64,000 nucleotides of DNA from CAWUFC02 sp963921335 (GCA_963921335.3 CAWUFC020000001.1:1426001-1490000), one strand, 5' to 3'. Numbered from the stretch's first letter, positions 8,819-17,678 are shown. Program-made: numbers and translations. Notes: generated by a model from the sequence alone, not told the origin.

Positions 8819-9697
8819 CTAGTGTATTGATTGCCCCGGTTCAGCACCGCTCAGCGCAGGGAAATCGCCCCTTTCAAAGCGGTATTGCTGATTACAAAAC
8901 TCGCAATCCATGGTGATACTGTCTTCCTCTTCAAGCAGTTCTTCCAGCGTGGCTGGCCCCATGCTTTGCAGTGCGTCCAGACAGCGCTGGCGTGAACAGC
9001 TGCACGCGAATTGTATCCTCTGGGGTTCGAATAACTGGATACTCTCCTGGTGGTACAAACGGTGCAGCAGGGCCTCAGGTGCCAACCCCGACAATTCCTC
9101 TGGCTGAAGGGTGTCTGCCAGGGTGCACAGGTGCTCCCACTGTTGCTGGCGCTGATCGTGGTCACTGATCAATTGCGCGGGTAGTTGCTGCAGCAACAGG
9201 CCGGCGCAGCGCTGTTGTCCACCCGCCAGCCAGAGTCGCGTGGGCAGTTGCTCCGAATTAGCAAAATAGTGCTCGATGCTGGTGGCCAGGTTATCGCCAC
9301 TCAGGGGCACAATGCCCTGGTAGCGCTGCCCCTGCCGTGGTTCGATCGTAATGGCCAGCTGGCCCTTGTGAAATAACTGCTCGAAGCGAGTCGATGTTGT
9401 TTGCTCGGCGCCACGGGCGATGCCGCGAACCACCAGCTCGCTGCTGCACTCAGCCATCAGCAGGGGAATCTGGCCTTCACTTTGGGCCTGCAGGACCAAT
9501 CGCCCTTCAAACTTTATGGTGGTGCTCAGCAGTACGGCGGCACTGAGAAATTGACCCAGCAGGTCGGTGACAGTCGGTGGATATTGATGAATGGCGATCA
9601 GTTCCAACAGGCTGTCATCGAGATAGGCGAGCTCGCCGCGGACATCCGTGTCACGGAAAAGGAATTTAATGCTGCTGTCCCGGGTCAAACCACTCAT
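8819..9697 (-). CDS. hslO: Redox-regulated holdase chaperone Hsp33
   Basis: The protein has 292 residues, the usual Hsp33 size. The C-terminal zinc switch is visible as CSCSRQRC followed by CEFCNQQY (the CxC and CxxC pairs), which releases zinc and forms disulphides on oxidative stress to turn on chaperone activity. The N-terminal substrate-binding domain starts IKFLFRDTDVRGELAYLDDS. The start codon overlaps the hslR stop (ATGA), making it the last gene of a yrfG-hslR-hslO operon, the same order as in Escherichia coli. Confidence 0.96.
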   Translation of the reverse strand: MSGLTRDSSIKFLFRDTDVRGELAYLDDSLLELIAIHQYPPTVTDLLGQFLSAAVLLSTTIKFEGRLVLQAQSEGQIPLLMAECSSELVVRGIARGAEQTTSTRFEQLFHKGQLAITIEPRQGQRYQGIVPLSGDNLATSIEHYFANSEQLPTRLWLAGGQQRCAGLLLQQLPAQLISDHDQRQQQWEHLCTLADTLQPEELSGLAPEALLHRLYHQESIQLFEPQRIQFACSCSRQRCLDALQSMGPATLEELLEEEDSITMDCEFCNQQYRFERGDFPALSGAEPGQSIH

Positions 9698-10077
9698 TCC
9701 ATATCCTCCCGGAATCGATGTATCTGTCGGCGTTGTTTTTTGGTGGGGCGGTGCTCAGGTCGACCAAGCATGCCGCCCGCGGCGCGCCTTGCGGCGGCCT
9801 CGGCTTCCCTCCGTTCGATGCTTTGTTCTGTTTCTCGATACAGCTTTTGCGCTTCAGGTGCTCCCCGGCGCTGATCCGATAACGCCAGCACATCGATGTC
9901 CCGCAGATCCCAGCCCTGGCGGATCTGTAAACGATCTCCCACGCTGATTTCCTTGCTGACTTTAACCCGCTGCCCGGCGACAGAGACCTTGCCCCCCTCG
10001 ATGGCAGCTTTGGCGAGGCTACGGGTTTTAAAGAAGCGTGCCGCCCACAGCCACTTGTCGATGCGCAATTTGCTCAT
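9694..10077 (-). CDS. hslR: Ribosome-associated heat shock protein Hsp15 (S4-domain RNA-binding)
   Basis: The protein has 127 residues. The S4 RNA-binding domain fills the first 60 residues (LRIDKWLWAARFFKTRSLAKAA, then GGKVSVAGQRVK), followed by a basic C-terminal tail. Hsp15 rescues 50S subunits carrying a stuck peptidyl-tRNA after heat shock. It overlaps yrfG upstream and hslO downstream by 4 bases each (ATGA), so all three genes are translationally coupled. Confidence 0.94.
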   Translation of the reverse strand: MSKLRIDKWLWAARFFKTRSLAKAAIEGGKVSVAGQRVKVSKEISVGDRLQIRQGWDLRDIDVLALSDQRRGAPEAQKLYRETEQSIERREAEAAARRAAGGMLGRPEHRPTKKQRRQIHRFREDME

Positions 10078-10739
10078 GCCTGTGCCGCCTGCGGCATGAT
10101 TTCGTCGAAGTGGTGAATCCCCGGAAAGCGTGTATCCAGTCGCTTCTGCAGGCGGCTGTCCGGCTGCAGCAGGGTCATCAGGTGGGCAATGCCGTAATCA
10201 TGAGCGGATTGCAGTACGGTTTCGGTATCGTCGATCAGGAGGCTGCGCTCGGGTGAAAAGGGATGCTGGTTCTGCAGCGCCTGCCAGAATCCCGGGTTTT
10301 CCTTGGGCAGTCGCAGATCGTGTGAGACCACGATGGCATCAAACCAGCGATCGATGCCCGTATTAGCCAGTTTGATCTCCAGGCTCTTGTGATGCGCATT
10401 GGTCACCAGCAGCAGGTGGTGACCGCGATCCCGCAGTCGAAGCAGGAACTCCTCGACATGGGGGCGAATGCTGATCAAATGCGCGACCTCGTGCTTCAGC
10501 GCCGGGATATCCACCTCCAGCTGCCGACTCCAGTAGTCGATGCAATACCAGTCCAGGCTGCCCCGGATCGCCTCGAACTGGGGCAGCAAATGGTCCCGGG
10601 CCTCGGGCTCGGTGGTGCCGTGGATCTCTGCATAGCGGCGAGGCAAATGCTGGGTCCAGAAAAAGTTGTCAAAGTGCAGGTCGAGCAGGGTGCCGTCCAT
10701 ATCCAGCAGAACGGTGTCGACGTCTTCCCAGTTGATCAT
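10074..10739 (-). CDS. yrfG: HAD-family GMP/IMP nucleotidase YrfG
   Basis: The protein has 221 residues from ATG at 10739 (MINWEDVDTVLLDMDGTLLD), matching the length of E. coli YrfG. HAD motif I is DMDGTLLD, motif II is in LLLVTNAHH, and motifs III/IV are K-E-N-P-G and LLIDDTETV. YrfG dephosphorylates purine 5'-nucleotides. The open frame extends further upstream, but the family start is the internal Met. It leads the operon with hslR and hslO; a CATAAT -10-like element lies about 30 bases upstream. Confidence 0.88.
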   Translation of the reverse strand: MINWEDVDTVLLDMDGTLLDLHFDNFFWTQHLPRRYAEIHGTTEPEARDHLLPQFEAIRGSLDWYCIDYWSRQLEVDIPALKHEVAHLISIRPHVEEFLLRLRDRGHHLLLVTNAHHKSLEIKLANTGIDRWFDAIVVSHDLRLPKENPGFWQALQNQHPFSPERSLLIDDTETVLQSAHDYGIAHLMTLLQPDSRLQKRLDTRFPGIHHFDEIMPQAAQA

Positions 10740-10826
10740 GGTGACAGCGCAATGTTGCGGTAGGACTATTATGCGGGTTTTGGTCGTTGTGGAGTAGTGA
10801 ATTGTCCTCAACTGCCAAACCTGGTC

Positions 10827-10832
10827 TATAAC
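10827..10832 (+). promoter_or_regulatory. -10 element (TATAAC) for the small gene at 10840
   Basis: TATAAC ends 7 bases before the GTG start at 10840, so transcription would begin at or next to the start codon. A weak -35 (TTGTCC, 10802-10807) has a 19-base spacer. No Shine-Dalgarno sequence is present. Confidence 0.4.
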
Positions 10833-10839
10833 TAGTACT

Positions 10840-11082
10840 GTGAGTGATAAAAGTTATAAGCCCCTGAAACCTCATCAGTGTGATTGCTCTGGTGATGATC
10901 ATCCCCTCGACTGGTGCCAGAGTGCACAGTTGCGTGAACAGTTACTGGAGGAAATCCAGGCGCTGGACCAGAAGCTGGAGGCTCTGCAGCAGGCTGGTCG
11001 GGAGATCGACTTCTCCCTGGTGCAAACCTGCCGTGAGATGATTCAATCTCGCCAGCGTATGTTTGAAAAAATTCGGCGCTAA
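10840..11082 (+). CDS. Small conserved-looking hypothetical protein (80 residues)
   Basis: It starts at GTG 10840 (MSDKSYKPLKPHQCDC). The N-terminal 30 residues hold three Cys and two His (C14, C16, C26; H12, H21 in the stretch CDCSGDDHPLDWC), which could bind a metal. The rest is a single amphipathic coiled coil (LREQLLEEIQALDQKLEALQQA). I do not recognise the family. It lies divergent from yrfG and only 6 bases before the amidohydrolase ATG, so both may be read from one promoter. The start is probably leaderless. Confidence 0.65.
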   Translation: MSDKSYKPLKPHQCDCSGDDHPLDWCQSAQLREQLLEEIQALDQKLEALQQAGREIDFSLVQTCREMIQSRQRMFEKIRR

Positions 11083-11088
11083 CTGTCA

Positions 11089-12525
11089 ATGAAACTCAGC
11101 GCGGCATTCGGCCGCACGCCGGCCATTCTGTTCGTTGCCAGCCTGTTGTCACTGTTGCTTGTGGCCTGGATTCTGCGACCCCCACCGGTGCGACCGCTAC
11201 CGCAACAGGGTGCGGAGTTGCGCGGTGTGGTGCTGGTTGTGCCCGGATGGGGGCGCAGTGATATCGTCGACATCAGCATCCGCGGTGATCGGATCGCTAG
11301 TATCCAGAACTCCACGTCTTCCCGGGTTGAAGGCTATGTGTTACCGGGCTTTGCCAACGCTCATATGCACGAGCCCAGTCTGGTTTTACCGGGTCATCGC
11401 CGACTCTTTGCGTTTCTTCATCTCTATCACGGCGTGACCGGTGCTCGCCTTGCTTCGGGCGAGGCTGACATGCGCGATGCTATTCGTGCCAGTCGCTACC
11501 CGGGGCCCAGGCTGCAAAGCTGTGGCCCCTTCGTCGATGGAGATCCGCCGCTGTGGCCGGGTTCAAAAGTTATTACTGATCCTGCCGCAGCAGACGCACT
11601 GGTAGAGCTGCACCAGCAGCAGGGTTTCGACTGCCTCAAGGTGTATAACGAGTTGACCCCCCAGGTCGCTGTAGCACTGCATGTGGCCGCCAATCGACGC
11701 GGAATGCCGGTTATCGGCCATGTGCCCTGGCAGCAGGATCTGTTGGAGGCTTCCATTGATGATATTCAGCATCTTGTGGGCTGGAGCTGGCCCTATGCCG
11801 GGGAGGGTGAGGATGCGCCAGTGCGACGCCTGCTCAATCTTGAGGGCCTCAATAGCGAGCGGCTTGATGCGATTGCTGCTGCCGCGCTGCGGCGCGGATT
11901 CACTTTCACACCGACACTGGTGACTCTGGAGCGCAAATTCAGCCTGAGTGGCACGCCGCTACCGGTGGTTTCCGGTATTGAGTGGATGCCTGCGATATAC
12001 AGTCAACAGTTGTGGCATGCCGAACGTGGGCTGGTGGCAGTCAGAATACTCGATTCGGCTGAGCAGGCCCGATTTGAGTCGATATTGCCCCTGGCCCTTG
12101 CGGCGGTGCGCAGCCTGTATGAGCAGGATTTTGAAATTCATGTCGGCACTGATTCCCCGGCGGAGGCCATCGTACCCGGTGCAGGTTTGCATGAAGAAAT
12201 GCGACTGCTTGAGCGGGCCGGGCTCAGCCCGGAGCAGGTGCTGGAGATCGCCAGCGTCACCACACCACGCTATCTGTTCGGCGACGAATACGGTCGCCTT
12301 GACCCGGGTTCTCCCGCGGACCTGGTGATTTTCAGCGGGGATCCCACGGCAGACCTGGCGCAGCTCGATACCATCGAAGCCATAGTCCGAGGTGGGTACT
12401 ACTACGACCGGAACTGGCTGGACGCAGAAATGCGTACCCTGCAGGCATGGCACCAAGACAGCGCTTACCGGTTTGTCACAACCAGCCTGGTCGGCGCAGC
12501 GCTGTGGGTGTTGAACCTTCTCTAG
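11089..12525 (+). CDS. Membrane-anchored metal-dependent amidohydrolase
   Basis: The protein has 478 residues. A hydrophobic N-terminal segment (about residues 10-29) ends in a Pro-rich stretch and looks like an uncleaved anchor; a second hydrophobic segment lies at the extreme C-terminus (SLVGAALWVLNLL). The amidohydrolase barrel shows the ligand set: AHMHEP (HxH), a Lys in FDCLKVYNE, His in VIGHVP and DIQHLVG, and Asp in GTDSPAE. The composite domain returns in LDPGSPADLVIFSGDP. Imidazolonepropionase-like or prolidase-like periplasmic enzymes are the nearest types; the substrate is unknown. Its 3' end overlaps the convergent acyl-CoA dehydrogenase by 4 bases. Confidence 0.82.
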   Translation: MKLSAAFGRTPAILFVASLLSLLLVAWILRPPPVRPLPQQGAELRGVVLVVPGWGRSDIVDISIRGDRIASIQNSTSSRVEGYVLPGFANAHMHEPSLVLPGHRRLFAFLHLYHGVTGARLASGEADMRDAIRASRYPGPRLQSCGPFVDGDPPLWPGSKVITDPAAADALVELHQQQGFDCLKVYNELTPQVAVALHVAANRRGMPVIGHVPWQQDLLEASIDDIQHLVGWSWPYAGEGEDAPVRRLLNLEGLNSERLDAIAAAALRRGFTFTPTLVTLERKFSLSGTPLPVVSGIEWMPAIYSQQLWHAERGLVAVRILDSAEQARFESILPLALAAVRSLYEQDFEIHVGTDSPAEAIVPGAGLHEEMRLLERAGLSPEQVLEIASVTTPRYLFGDEYGRLDPGSPADLVIFSGDPTADLAQLDTIEAIVRGGYYYDRNWLDAEMRTLQAWHQDSAYRFVTTSLVGAALWVLNLL

Positions 12526-13748
12526 ATAGGAAGGCTGCCGACGCCGGCGTTGATGGAACCATCGCGGTTGTAGGCCTGCATCAGTAACTCAGCGGTTCGC
12601 ATCTGGTGTACTTCATCGGCGCCGTCGGCAAGACGCGACCAGCGCGCTTGCTGCATCATGGCTGCCAGCGGTGTATCGGTGGAGTATCCCAGCGCGCCAT
12701 AGACCTGCATGGCGCGATCGGTGACTCGCCATAGCGTATTGGCCACGTGGTGCTTGGCCATGCTCACTTCCTGTTTAAACTCCATGCCATTCTCTATCCG
12801 GTAGGCGCTGTGAAGTACCATGAGCTTGGCGGCATACAGTTCTCTTGCGCTGTCCGCCATCATCCACTGTATGCCCTGCTTGTCTGATAACAGCGAACCA
12901 TGCGCAAAGCGGTTTTGGGCGCGTTCGATCAGCATTTCCAGAGCGGTCTCTATCTGGCCGATCCAACGCATGCAGTGTGCCAGGCGGGCTGGCCCCAGGC
13001 GTACCTGCCCAAGTTTGTGTCCGCCCCCTCGCTCACCGAGAATGGCGTCGTTGCCGACCCGCACATCCTTGTAGAGAATTTCGCAGTGATTGTGGCCGCC
13101 GGCCATGGTGTGAACATCCCGCACCAGTTCGAATCCCTGGGTGTCTGTTTCAACAATAAAGGCCGTATTTCGGGCCTGGGGTATTTCAGCGTCCGGGTCG
13201 GTGCAGGCAATCACAATCGCGAATTTCGCGCCGCGGGCGCCCGAGGTGAACCACTTGTGACCGTTAATCACCCAGTCGTCGCCGTCCTGCTCGGCTTTGG
13301 TCTGGATCAGGGTAGGGTCTGAGCCCGCGACTTCGGGTTCGGTCATTGAAAAACAGGACCGACTGCGGCCTTCACACAAGGGGCGCAGGTACTTCTCTTT
13401 CTGCGCTTCTGTACCAAAATGCAGCAATGTGTGCATGTTGCCCTCATCCGGAGCCTGGCAATTAAGGATGTAGGGACCAATCGACACCTTGCCAGCCTCA
13501 GCGCTGACGGCGGCTAACGCTGTTGCACCAAGCCCCATGCCGCCCCATTCTTCGGGCATGTGCGGTAACCATAAACCTTGCTCATAGGCCTGGGGTCTCA
13601 ACTCGGCGATGGCTTTGATGTACTCCTCACGACCACCGCCGGCTCTGTCTGCGGCGTCGACTCGCGGTTTAACGGTGTTCTGGATAAAGTCCCTGACCCT
13701 GGTTCTTACGGTCTCAACCTCGGGCGGAAAACTGAAATCAATCGCCAT
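12522..13748 (-). CDS. Acyl-CoA dehydrogenase family protein
   Basis: The protein has 408 residues from ATG at 13748 (MAIDFSFPPEVETVRTRVRD), with AAGGAA about 10 bases upstream. Family signatures are CFSMTEPEVAGSDPT (FAD-binding signature 1), the NGHKWFTSGA strand, and the C-terminal block QVYGALGYSTDTPLAAMMQQAR, where the FAD-dimer contacts lie. The enzyme introduces an alpha,beta double bond into acyl-CoA with electron transfer to ETF. The size and sequence resemble the ACAD10/11-like and FadE-like bacterial group. It stands alone and its substrate is unknown. Confidence 0.9.
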   Translation of the reverse strand: MAIDFSFPPEVETVRTRVRDFIQNTVKPRVDAADRAGGGREEYIKAIAELRPQAYEQGLWLPHMPEEWGGMGLGATALAAVSAEAGKVSIGPYILNCQAPDEGNMHTLLHFGTEAQKEKYLRPLCEGRSRSCFSMTEPEVAGSDPTLIQTKAEQDGDDWVINGHKWFTSGARGAKFAIVIACTDPDAEIPQARNTAFIVETDTQGFELVRDVHTMAGGHNHCEILYKDVRVGNDAILGERGGGHKLGQVRLGPARLAHCMRWIGQIETALEMLIERAQNRFAHGSLLSDKQGIQWMMADSARELYAAKLMVLHSAYRIENGMEFKQEVSMAKHHVANTLWRVTDRAMQVYGALGYSTDTPLAAMMQQARWSRLADGADEVHQMRTAELLMQAYNRDGSINAGVGSLPI

Positions 13749-13800
13749 CCTGATGTTTCCTTGTGTTATATGTATTTGGGCAGAGTATACGATTGCACGG

Positions 13801-13829
13801 TTGCCCATTTAAACGCTTTGGGCTATTAC
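13801..13829 (+). promoter_or_regulatory. Sigma-70 promoter TTGCCC-N17-TATTAC
   Basis: The -35 TTGCCC (13801-13806) and -10 TATTAC (13824-13829) are separated by 17 bases. The -10 ends 7 bases before the GTG start of the DUF465 gene, which predicts a leaderless mRNA. It diverges from the acyl-CoA dehydrogenase gene. Confidence 0.55.
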
Positions 13830-13836
13830 TGCACTC

Positions 13837-14082
13837 GTGAATGACGAGATGCCACCAGAGGATTCCAACCAGCCCGATGCGAGCCTGCCCCAGGTGTCGC
13901 TGGCAGGTCGAATCTTTAATCTGCAGCAGGAGCATCGCGACCTGGACAGGGCCATCGAGTTGCTCGAAGAACAACCCTATAGGGATCAGTTGCAGCTGCA
14001 GCGACTGAAGAAGAAAAAGCTGCGTCTCAAAGATGCGATCACGCGCCTGCGCCGGGATCTGATTCCCGATCTGAATGCCTGA
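13837..14082 (+). CDS. YdcH-like DUF465 small protein
   Basis: The protein has 81 residues from GTG 13837. The C-terminal half matches the DUF465/YdcH pattern: IFNLQQEHRDLDRAIELLE, then LQRLKKKKLRLKDAITRL, two helices joined by a short turn with the characteristic Lys-rich second helix. Function is unknown in the family. There is no Shine-Dalgarno sequence, and the promoter -10 lies just 7 bases upstream. It is followed by the metallo-hydrolase gene after about 30 bases, possibly as an operon. Confidence 0.8.
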   Translation: MNDEMPPEDSNQPDASLPQVSLAGRIFNLQQEHRDLDRAIELLEEQPYRDQLQLQRLKKKKLRLKDAITRLRRDLIPDLNA

Positions 14083-14114
14083 GTCGGGACGTGTTCGATA
14101 AGGCAGGAGACATG

Positions 14115-14984
14115 ATGAAACACCTGATAACGCTAATTGTCCTGAGTTTTGCGTCCAGCCAGTTACTGGCCCAGACGCCGACGGTCAATGTCACCGCGAT
14201 GACGGATACCCTTTACCTGATGCAGGGTCGCGGCGGCAACGTGCTGGCCTCGGTGGGTGGCGATGGCGTGTTATTGATCGACAACGACTACGGGGACTTG
14301 GCACAGGCATACAGCGATGCCGTGGACAGCTTTGCCAAGGGCAGCCCGCGTTTTGTGGTGAATACCCATTGGCATGGTGATCATACCGGCAGCAATGCTT
14401 TCTGGGGTGGCCGGGGCGTGACGCTGGTGGCCCATGACAACGTGCGCAAGCGCCTGTCTAATGATCATGACAGCCCGTTTTTCGGTCGCACCATTCCCGC
14501 GTCAGAGCCCGCTGCCTGGCCGGTGCTGACCTATGCCGATTCCATGGCGATCCATTTTAACTACGACACGCTTGAACTGCGTCACCTACCTGGCGGTCAT
14601 ACCGATGGCGATACGGTTGTATTCTTTGTCGGTAGCAATGTCGTGCACATGGGAGATTTGTTCTTCAAAGATCGCTTCCCGTTCATCGATGCGAGCTCCG
14701 GCGGTTCTGCGCTAGCCTATCTGAAAAACGTTGAGGCGGTGCTGCAGCGAACAGACAGCCAAACGATTATTGTTCCCGGGCATGGCAGTCTGGCTGACAA
14801 AGCTGATCTTGCACGCTACCTGGACATGCTTGAGACGACGCGCCGTGAAGTCATTGCCATGAAAGCCGAGGGCCTTGCTCTGGCAGCGATGCAGAAGCGC
14901 GGGCTGGACCCGCGCTGGAAAAGCTGGGGCGGTGGTTTTATCAACGAGGCCAATTACATCAGTTTTGTAGCGGCAGATCTGTAG
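14115..14984 (+). CDS. Periplasmic metallo-beta-lactamase-fold hydrolase
   Basis: Two ATGs lie in tandem (14112 and 14115) after AGGAG; the second has the better spacing. The protein starts with a signal peptide (MKHLITLIVLSFASSQLLAQ) and has the zinc motif HWHGDHTG (H85, H87, D89, H90), then GGHTDGD and PGHGSLADK, which supply the remaining ligands. Subclass B-like periplasmic hydrolases of this shape are usually not beta-lactamases; a general esterase, lactonase or thiol-ester role is possible. The 3' end overlaps the convergent ogt gene by 26 bases. Confidence 0.82.
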   Translation: MKHLITLIVLSFASSQLLAQTPTVNVTAMTDTLYLMQGRGGNVLASVGGDGVLLIDNDYGDLAQAYSDAVDSFAKGSPRFVVNTHWHGDHTGSNAFWGGRGVTLVAHDNVRKRLSNDHDSPFFGRTIPASEPAAWPVLTYADSMAIHFNYDTLELRHLPGGHTDGDTVVFFVGSNVVHMGDLFFKDRFPFIDASSGGSALAYLKNVEAVLQRTDSQTIIVPGHGSLADKADLARYLDMLETTRREVIAMKAEGLALAAMQKRGLDPRWKSWGGGFINEANYISFVAADL

Positions 14985-15444
14985 TTAAAACACCTTCCAA
15001 TGCCAGCAGGGCGTGCTTGGCTGCCAGGCCACCGGCAAATCCGGTGAGTTTGCCGTTGCTGCCTATGACCCGGTGGCAGGGCACGACAATGGGAAGCGGA
15101 TTACGCCCGTTGGCCGCGCCCACCGCGCGCACGGCTTTGGGGTTGTCCAGCTCGCAGGCGAGCTCACCATAGGAGCGGGTTTCACCCCACGGAATGTGTT
15201 GTAAAGCAGTCCACACCTGCTGCTGGAATTCAGTGCCGCCGGCTTGCAGCGGTAAATCAAAGCGGCGGCGCTCACCTGCGAAGTACTCCCCGAGTTGACG
15301 GCATGCCTCATGCAGCACCTTGTCCTCACCTCGCTGCCCCTCAAGTTCATACCTGTTCTCAAACTCGATCGCAGTAAGCGCCAGCCCATTGGAGTGCAGG
15401 CGCAGGGTTCCTATGGGTGTGTCCAGCTCAGTCCAAATACTCAT
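14959..15444 (-). CDS. ogt: Methylated-DNA--protein-cysteine methyltransferase
   Basis: The protein has 161 residues from ATG 15444, which overlaps the upstream glycosylase stop as ATGA; an upstream in-frame Met is less likely. The active site IVVPCHRVIG (acceptor C123) and the DNA-binding helix NPKAVRAVGAANGRNP are intact. The protein transfers the alkyl group from O6-alkylguanine to its own Cys and is used once. Coupling to the Ada/AlkA fusion makes a compact alkylation-repair operon. Confidence 0.93.
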   Translation of the reverse strand: MSIWTELDTPIGTLRLHSNGLALTAIEFENRYELEGQRGEDKVLHEACRQLGEYFAGERRRFDLPLQAGGTEFQQQVWTALQHIPWGETRSYGELACELDNPKAVRAVGAANGRNPLPIVVPCHRVIGSNGKLTGFAGGLAAKHALLALEGVLTTDLPLQN

Positions 15445-16844
15445 GACAGGTCTCTCCATAACAGGTTGGCAGCATAAGAACGCCAGGGCGAGCAGTGCTC
15501 GACCTGCTCGGCTAATTGTTTGCCATCGACTCCCCGGGCCTCGGCGGCCTTAATCAGGCCCAGGTCCTTCGGGGGGAATACATCGGGGTCGCCCAGCCCG
15601 CGCATACGTATCATGGCGATGGTCCAGGGGCCGATACCGCGAATATCCGCCAGGCTGTCCACGAATGACAGCGCATCGTGATCGCGGTCCATAAAACAAT
15701 GACACAAGTCGCGCAGGCTTTGCTTGCGGGAGCGGGGCATGGCGAAGGCGTCATCTGGCAGGCTGGCAATATGTTGCGGTTGAGGGAATAGCCCCACGTC
15801 CTGGTACTGGGCCTGGCAACGATTCACAATTTTTGCCAGAACACCCCGGGCTGCTTTGATGCTGACCTGCTGGCCGACCACCGCGCGCACAGCGGCTTCA
15901 AACAGGCAGGCGTGGGTGGGTGAGCGCATGCCCGGATAGTCGCGATGCAATGCGTTAAACAAAGGGTTTCTGCTGAGATCAGTGCCGATGTCCTCTGGGG
16001 TGGCGTCAAGGTCGAACATACGTCTTACCCGCGCTACAACGGGCATGAGGTGCGCGGTGCCCACGTTCTCCAGCTGCAGCAGCAGGCAGGGCTTGTCGGG
16101 ATGTGGTGACAAGGTGAAGCGCGCGCCCACGCTGTCGATTTCAAAGCGTCGCCAGTAGCTGTTCGCTTCGACAGCTTCGAGACCCTCGATGCTATGCCTG
16201 TCGAAAAAGTCCAGCAGAGCCGGCCAGTCAAGGGGTGGACGATAGTGCATTTCGAGACTGATAAGGCCGCCACTCGATGTTTTGGTGTCACGTCGCAACT
16301 GGCTTGGGGTGCGTTGAAAGGCATCCTGTATGGCACTGTTGAAGCGGCGCAAGCTGCCATAGCCACTGGCAAATGCGACGTCTGCCATCGGCATCTTGGT
16401 TTCTGCCAGCAGCTTGCGGGCGAAATGCAGCCTTTGGGTTTTGGCCACCTGTGCCGGCGAGACCCCGAGATCTCTGGCAAACAGTTTGCGTAGGTAACGC
16501 TCACCAACACCCAGCCGAGCACAAAACTCGGTCATACTCAATTCGTTCAGTTGACCCGCATTTATCATGTCCAGGGCGCGCTTCAGAGTCGTGGATGTGC
16601 CTGCCCACGCGGGGCTGTTCGGGGCGGATTCAGGCCGGCATCGCAGGCAGGGTCGAAAGCCTGAGTGATTGGCCTCTGCGGCGGTGCGGAAGTAGCGTAC
16701 GTTCTCTTCTCGGGGTGGGCGCGCCGGGCAGATCGGTCGGCAGTAGATGCCGGTGGTGGTCACCGCGAGGAAAAACTGCCCGTCAAAGCGCTTGTCCCTC
16801 GATAGGCGGGCGTTGCGGCAGGTGTTGGCGTCCAGTGTTAGCAT
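15441..16844 (-). CDS. alkA: Ada-like regulator fused to DNA-3-methyladenine glycosylase AlkA
   Basis: The protein has 467 residues from ATG 16844. Domain order: an Ada N-terminal zinc domain with all four Cys (C35, C39, C66, C69; TTGIYCRPICPAR and FRPCLRC), an AraC-type helix-turn-helix (about residues 85-185), an AlkA N-terminal domain, then the HhH-GPD glycosylase (VVGQQVSIKAARGV, and IRGIGPWTIAMIRMRGLGDPDVFPPKDLG with the catalytic Asp). The methyl-acceptor Cys is in the first domain, so the protein probably senses methylphosphotriesters, activates its own operon and excises 3-alkylpurines. A TATAGT -10 ends 6 bases before the ATG, predicting a leaderless mRNA. Confidence 0.92.
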   Translation of the reverse strand: MLTLDANTCRNARLSRDKRFDGQFFLAVTTTGIYCRPICPARPPREENVRYFRTAAEANHSGFRPCLRCRPESAPNSPAWAGTSTTLKRALDMINAGQLNELSMTEFCARLGVGERYLRKLFARDLGVSPAQVAKTQRLHFARKLLAETKMPMADVAFASGYGSLRRFNSAIQDAFQRTPSQLRRDTKTSSGGLISLEMHYRPPLDWPALLDFFDRHSIEGLEAVEANSYWRRFEIDSVGARFTLSPHPDKPCLLLQLENVGTAHLMPVVARVRRMFDLDATPEDIGTDLSRNPLFNALHRDYPGMRSPTHACLFEAAVRAVVGQQVSIKAARGVLAKIVNRCQAQYQDVGLFPQPQHIASLPDDAFAMPRSRKQSLRDLCHCFMDRDHDALSFVDSLADIRGIGPWTIAMIRMRGLGDPDVFPPKDLGLIKAAEARGVDGKQLAEQVEHCSPWRSYAANLLWRDLS

Positions 16845-17022
16845 GAGCACACTATAGACTTCCATCAGGCCTGCAACTAGCCAAAAACGGCCCTCAATCT
16901 CGCACCGGGATGGGGTCGCGATTTGACCTCGGAATATTTGTCGCGGAGCCTCTGTCGGATCCCCGGTTTTGGATTCCGGCACAGGATGGACTAGGATGTT
17001 AGGAGCTGTACAGGAGAAAAAT

Positions 17023-17664
17023 ATGAAAGCAGCGATGAGCCTGATTCTGGCCTTGTTTGTGTTGGGTGGGTGCCAGTCCGCGTATTACGAAGTAGCTGAG
17101 ACCGTTGGACGACACAAACGGGATATTATGGTCGACAGGGTTGAGGATGCTCGTGATTCCCAGCAGGAGGCGGAAGAGCAGTTTCAGTCTGCCCAGCAAC
17201 AGCTGATTGAGTTGATCGACTTTGATGGTGGCGACCTCCAGGACGCCTACGAGGCGCTCAATGATGAGTACGAAGCCTCGGTTGACGCAGCTGAGGATGT
17301 CAGTGCCCGTATTGATGCCATCGAGCATGTGGCCGAAGCCCTGTTCGATGAGTGGGAAGATGAGATTGAGGAGTACACCAGCACGCGGCTGAAGTCAGAC
17401 AGCCAGCGCAAGCTGCGTGATACCCGGCGCCGCTACGAGGGGCTGATTAAGCTGATGCGCAAATCAGAAGAGCGCATGGAGCCCGTATTGGCCGCGCTCA
17501 AAGATAATGTGCTGTATTTGAAACACAACCTGAATGCGCAGGCGATTTCAGCGCTGAAGGTGGAGTTTGGCCAGATTGAGAAAGATATCGACGCCCTGAT
17601 TCGCGATGTGCGTGCGGCGATTGCCAGCTCCAACGAATTCATCGACAGTATGGAACAATCATAA
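17023..17664 (+). CDS. DUF2959 family lipoprotein
   Basis: The protein has 213 residues from ATG 17023 with a CAGGAG ribosome-binding site. The signal peptide ends in the lipobox VLGGC, so it is a probable lipoprotein with the mature Cys near residue 17. The rest is almost all helix and strongly acidic, with long coiled-coil segments (DARDSQQEAEEQFQSAQQQL, and later SDSQRKLRDTRRRYEGLIKL), which is the pattern of DUF2959. Function is unknown. The Pmp3-like gene follows after 14 bases with its own AGAGGA site, so the two are probably co-transcribed. Confidence 0.82.
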   Translation: MKAAMSLILALFVLGGCQSAYYEVAETVGRHKRDIMVDRVEDARDSQQEAEEQFQSAQQQLIELIDFDGGDLQDAYEALNDEYEASVDAAEDVSARIDAIEHVAEALFDEWEDEIEEYTSTRLKSDSQRKLRDTRRRYEGLIKLMRKSEERMEPVLAALKDNVLYLKHNLNAQAISALKVEFGQIEKDIDALIRDVRAAIASSNEFIDSMEQS

Positions 17665-17678
17665 AAAGAGGATAATGT

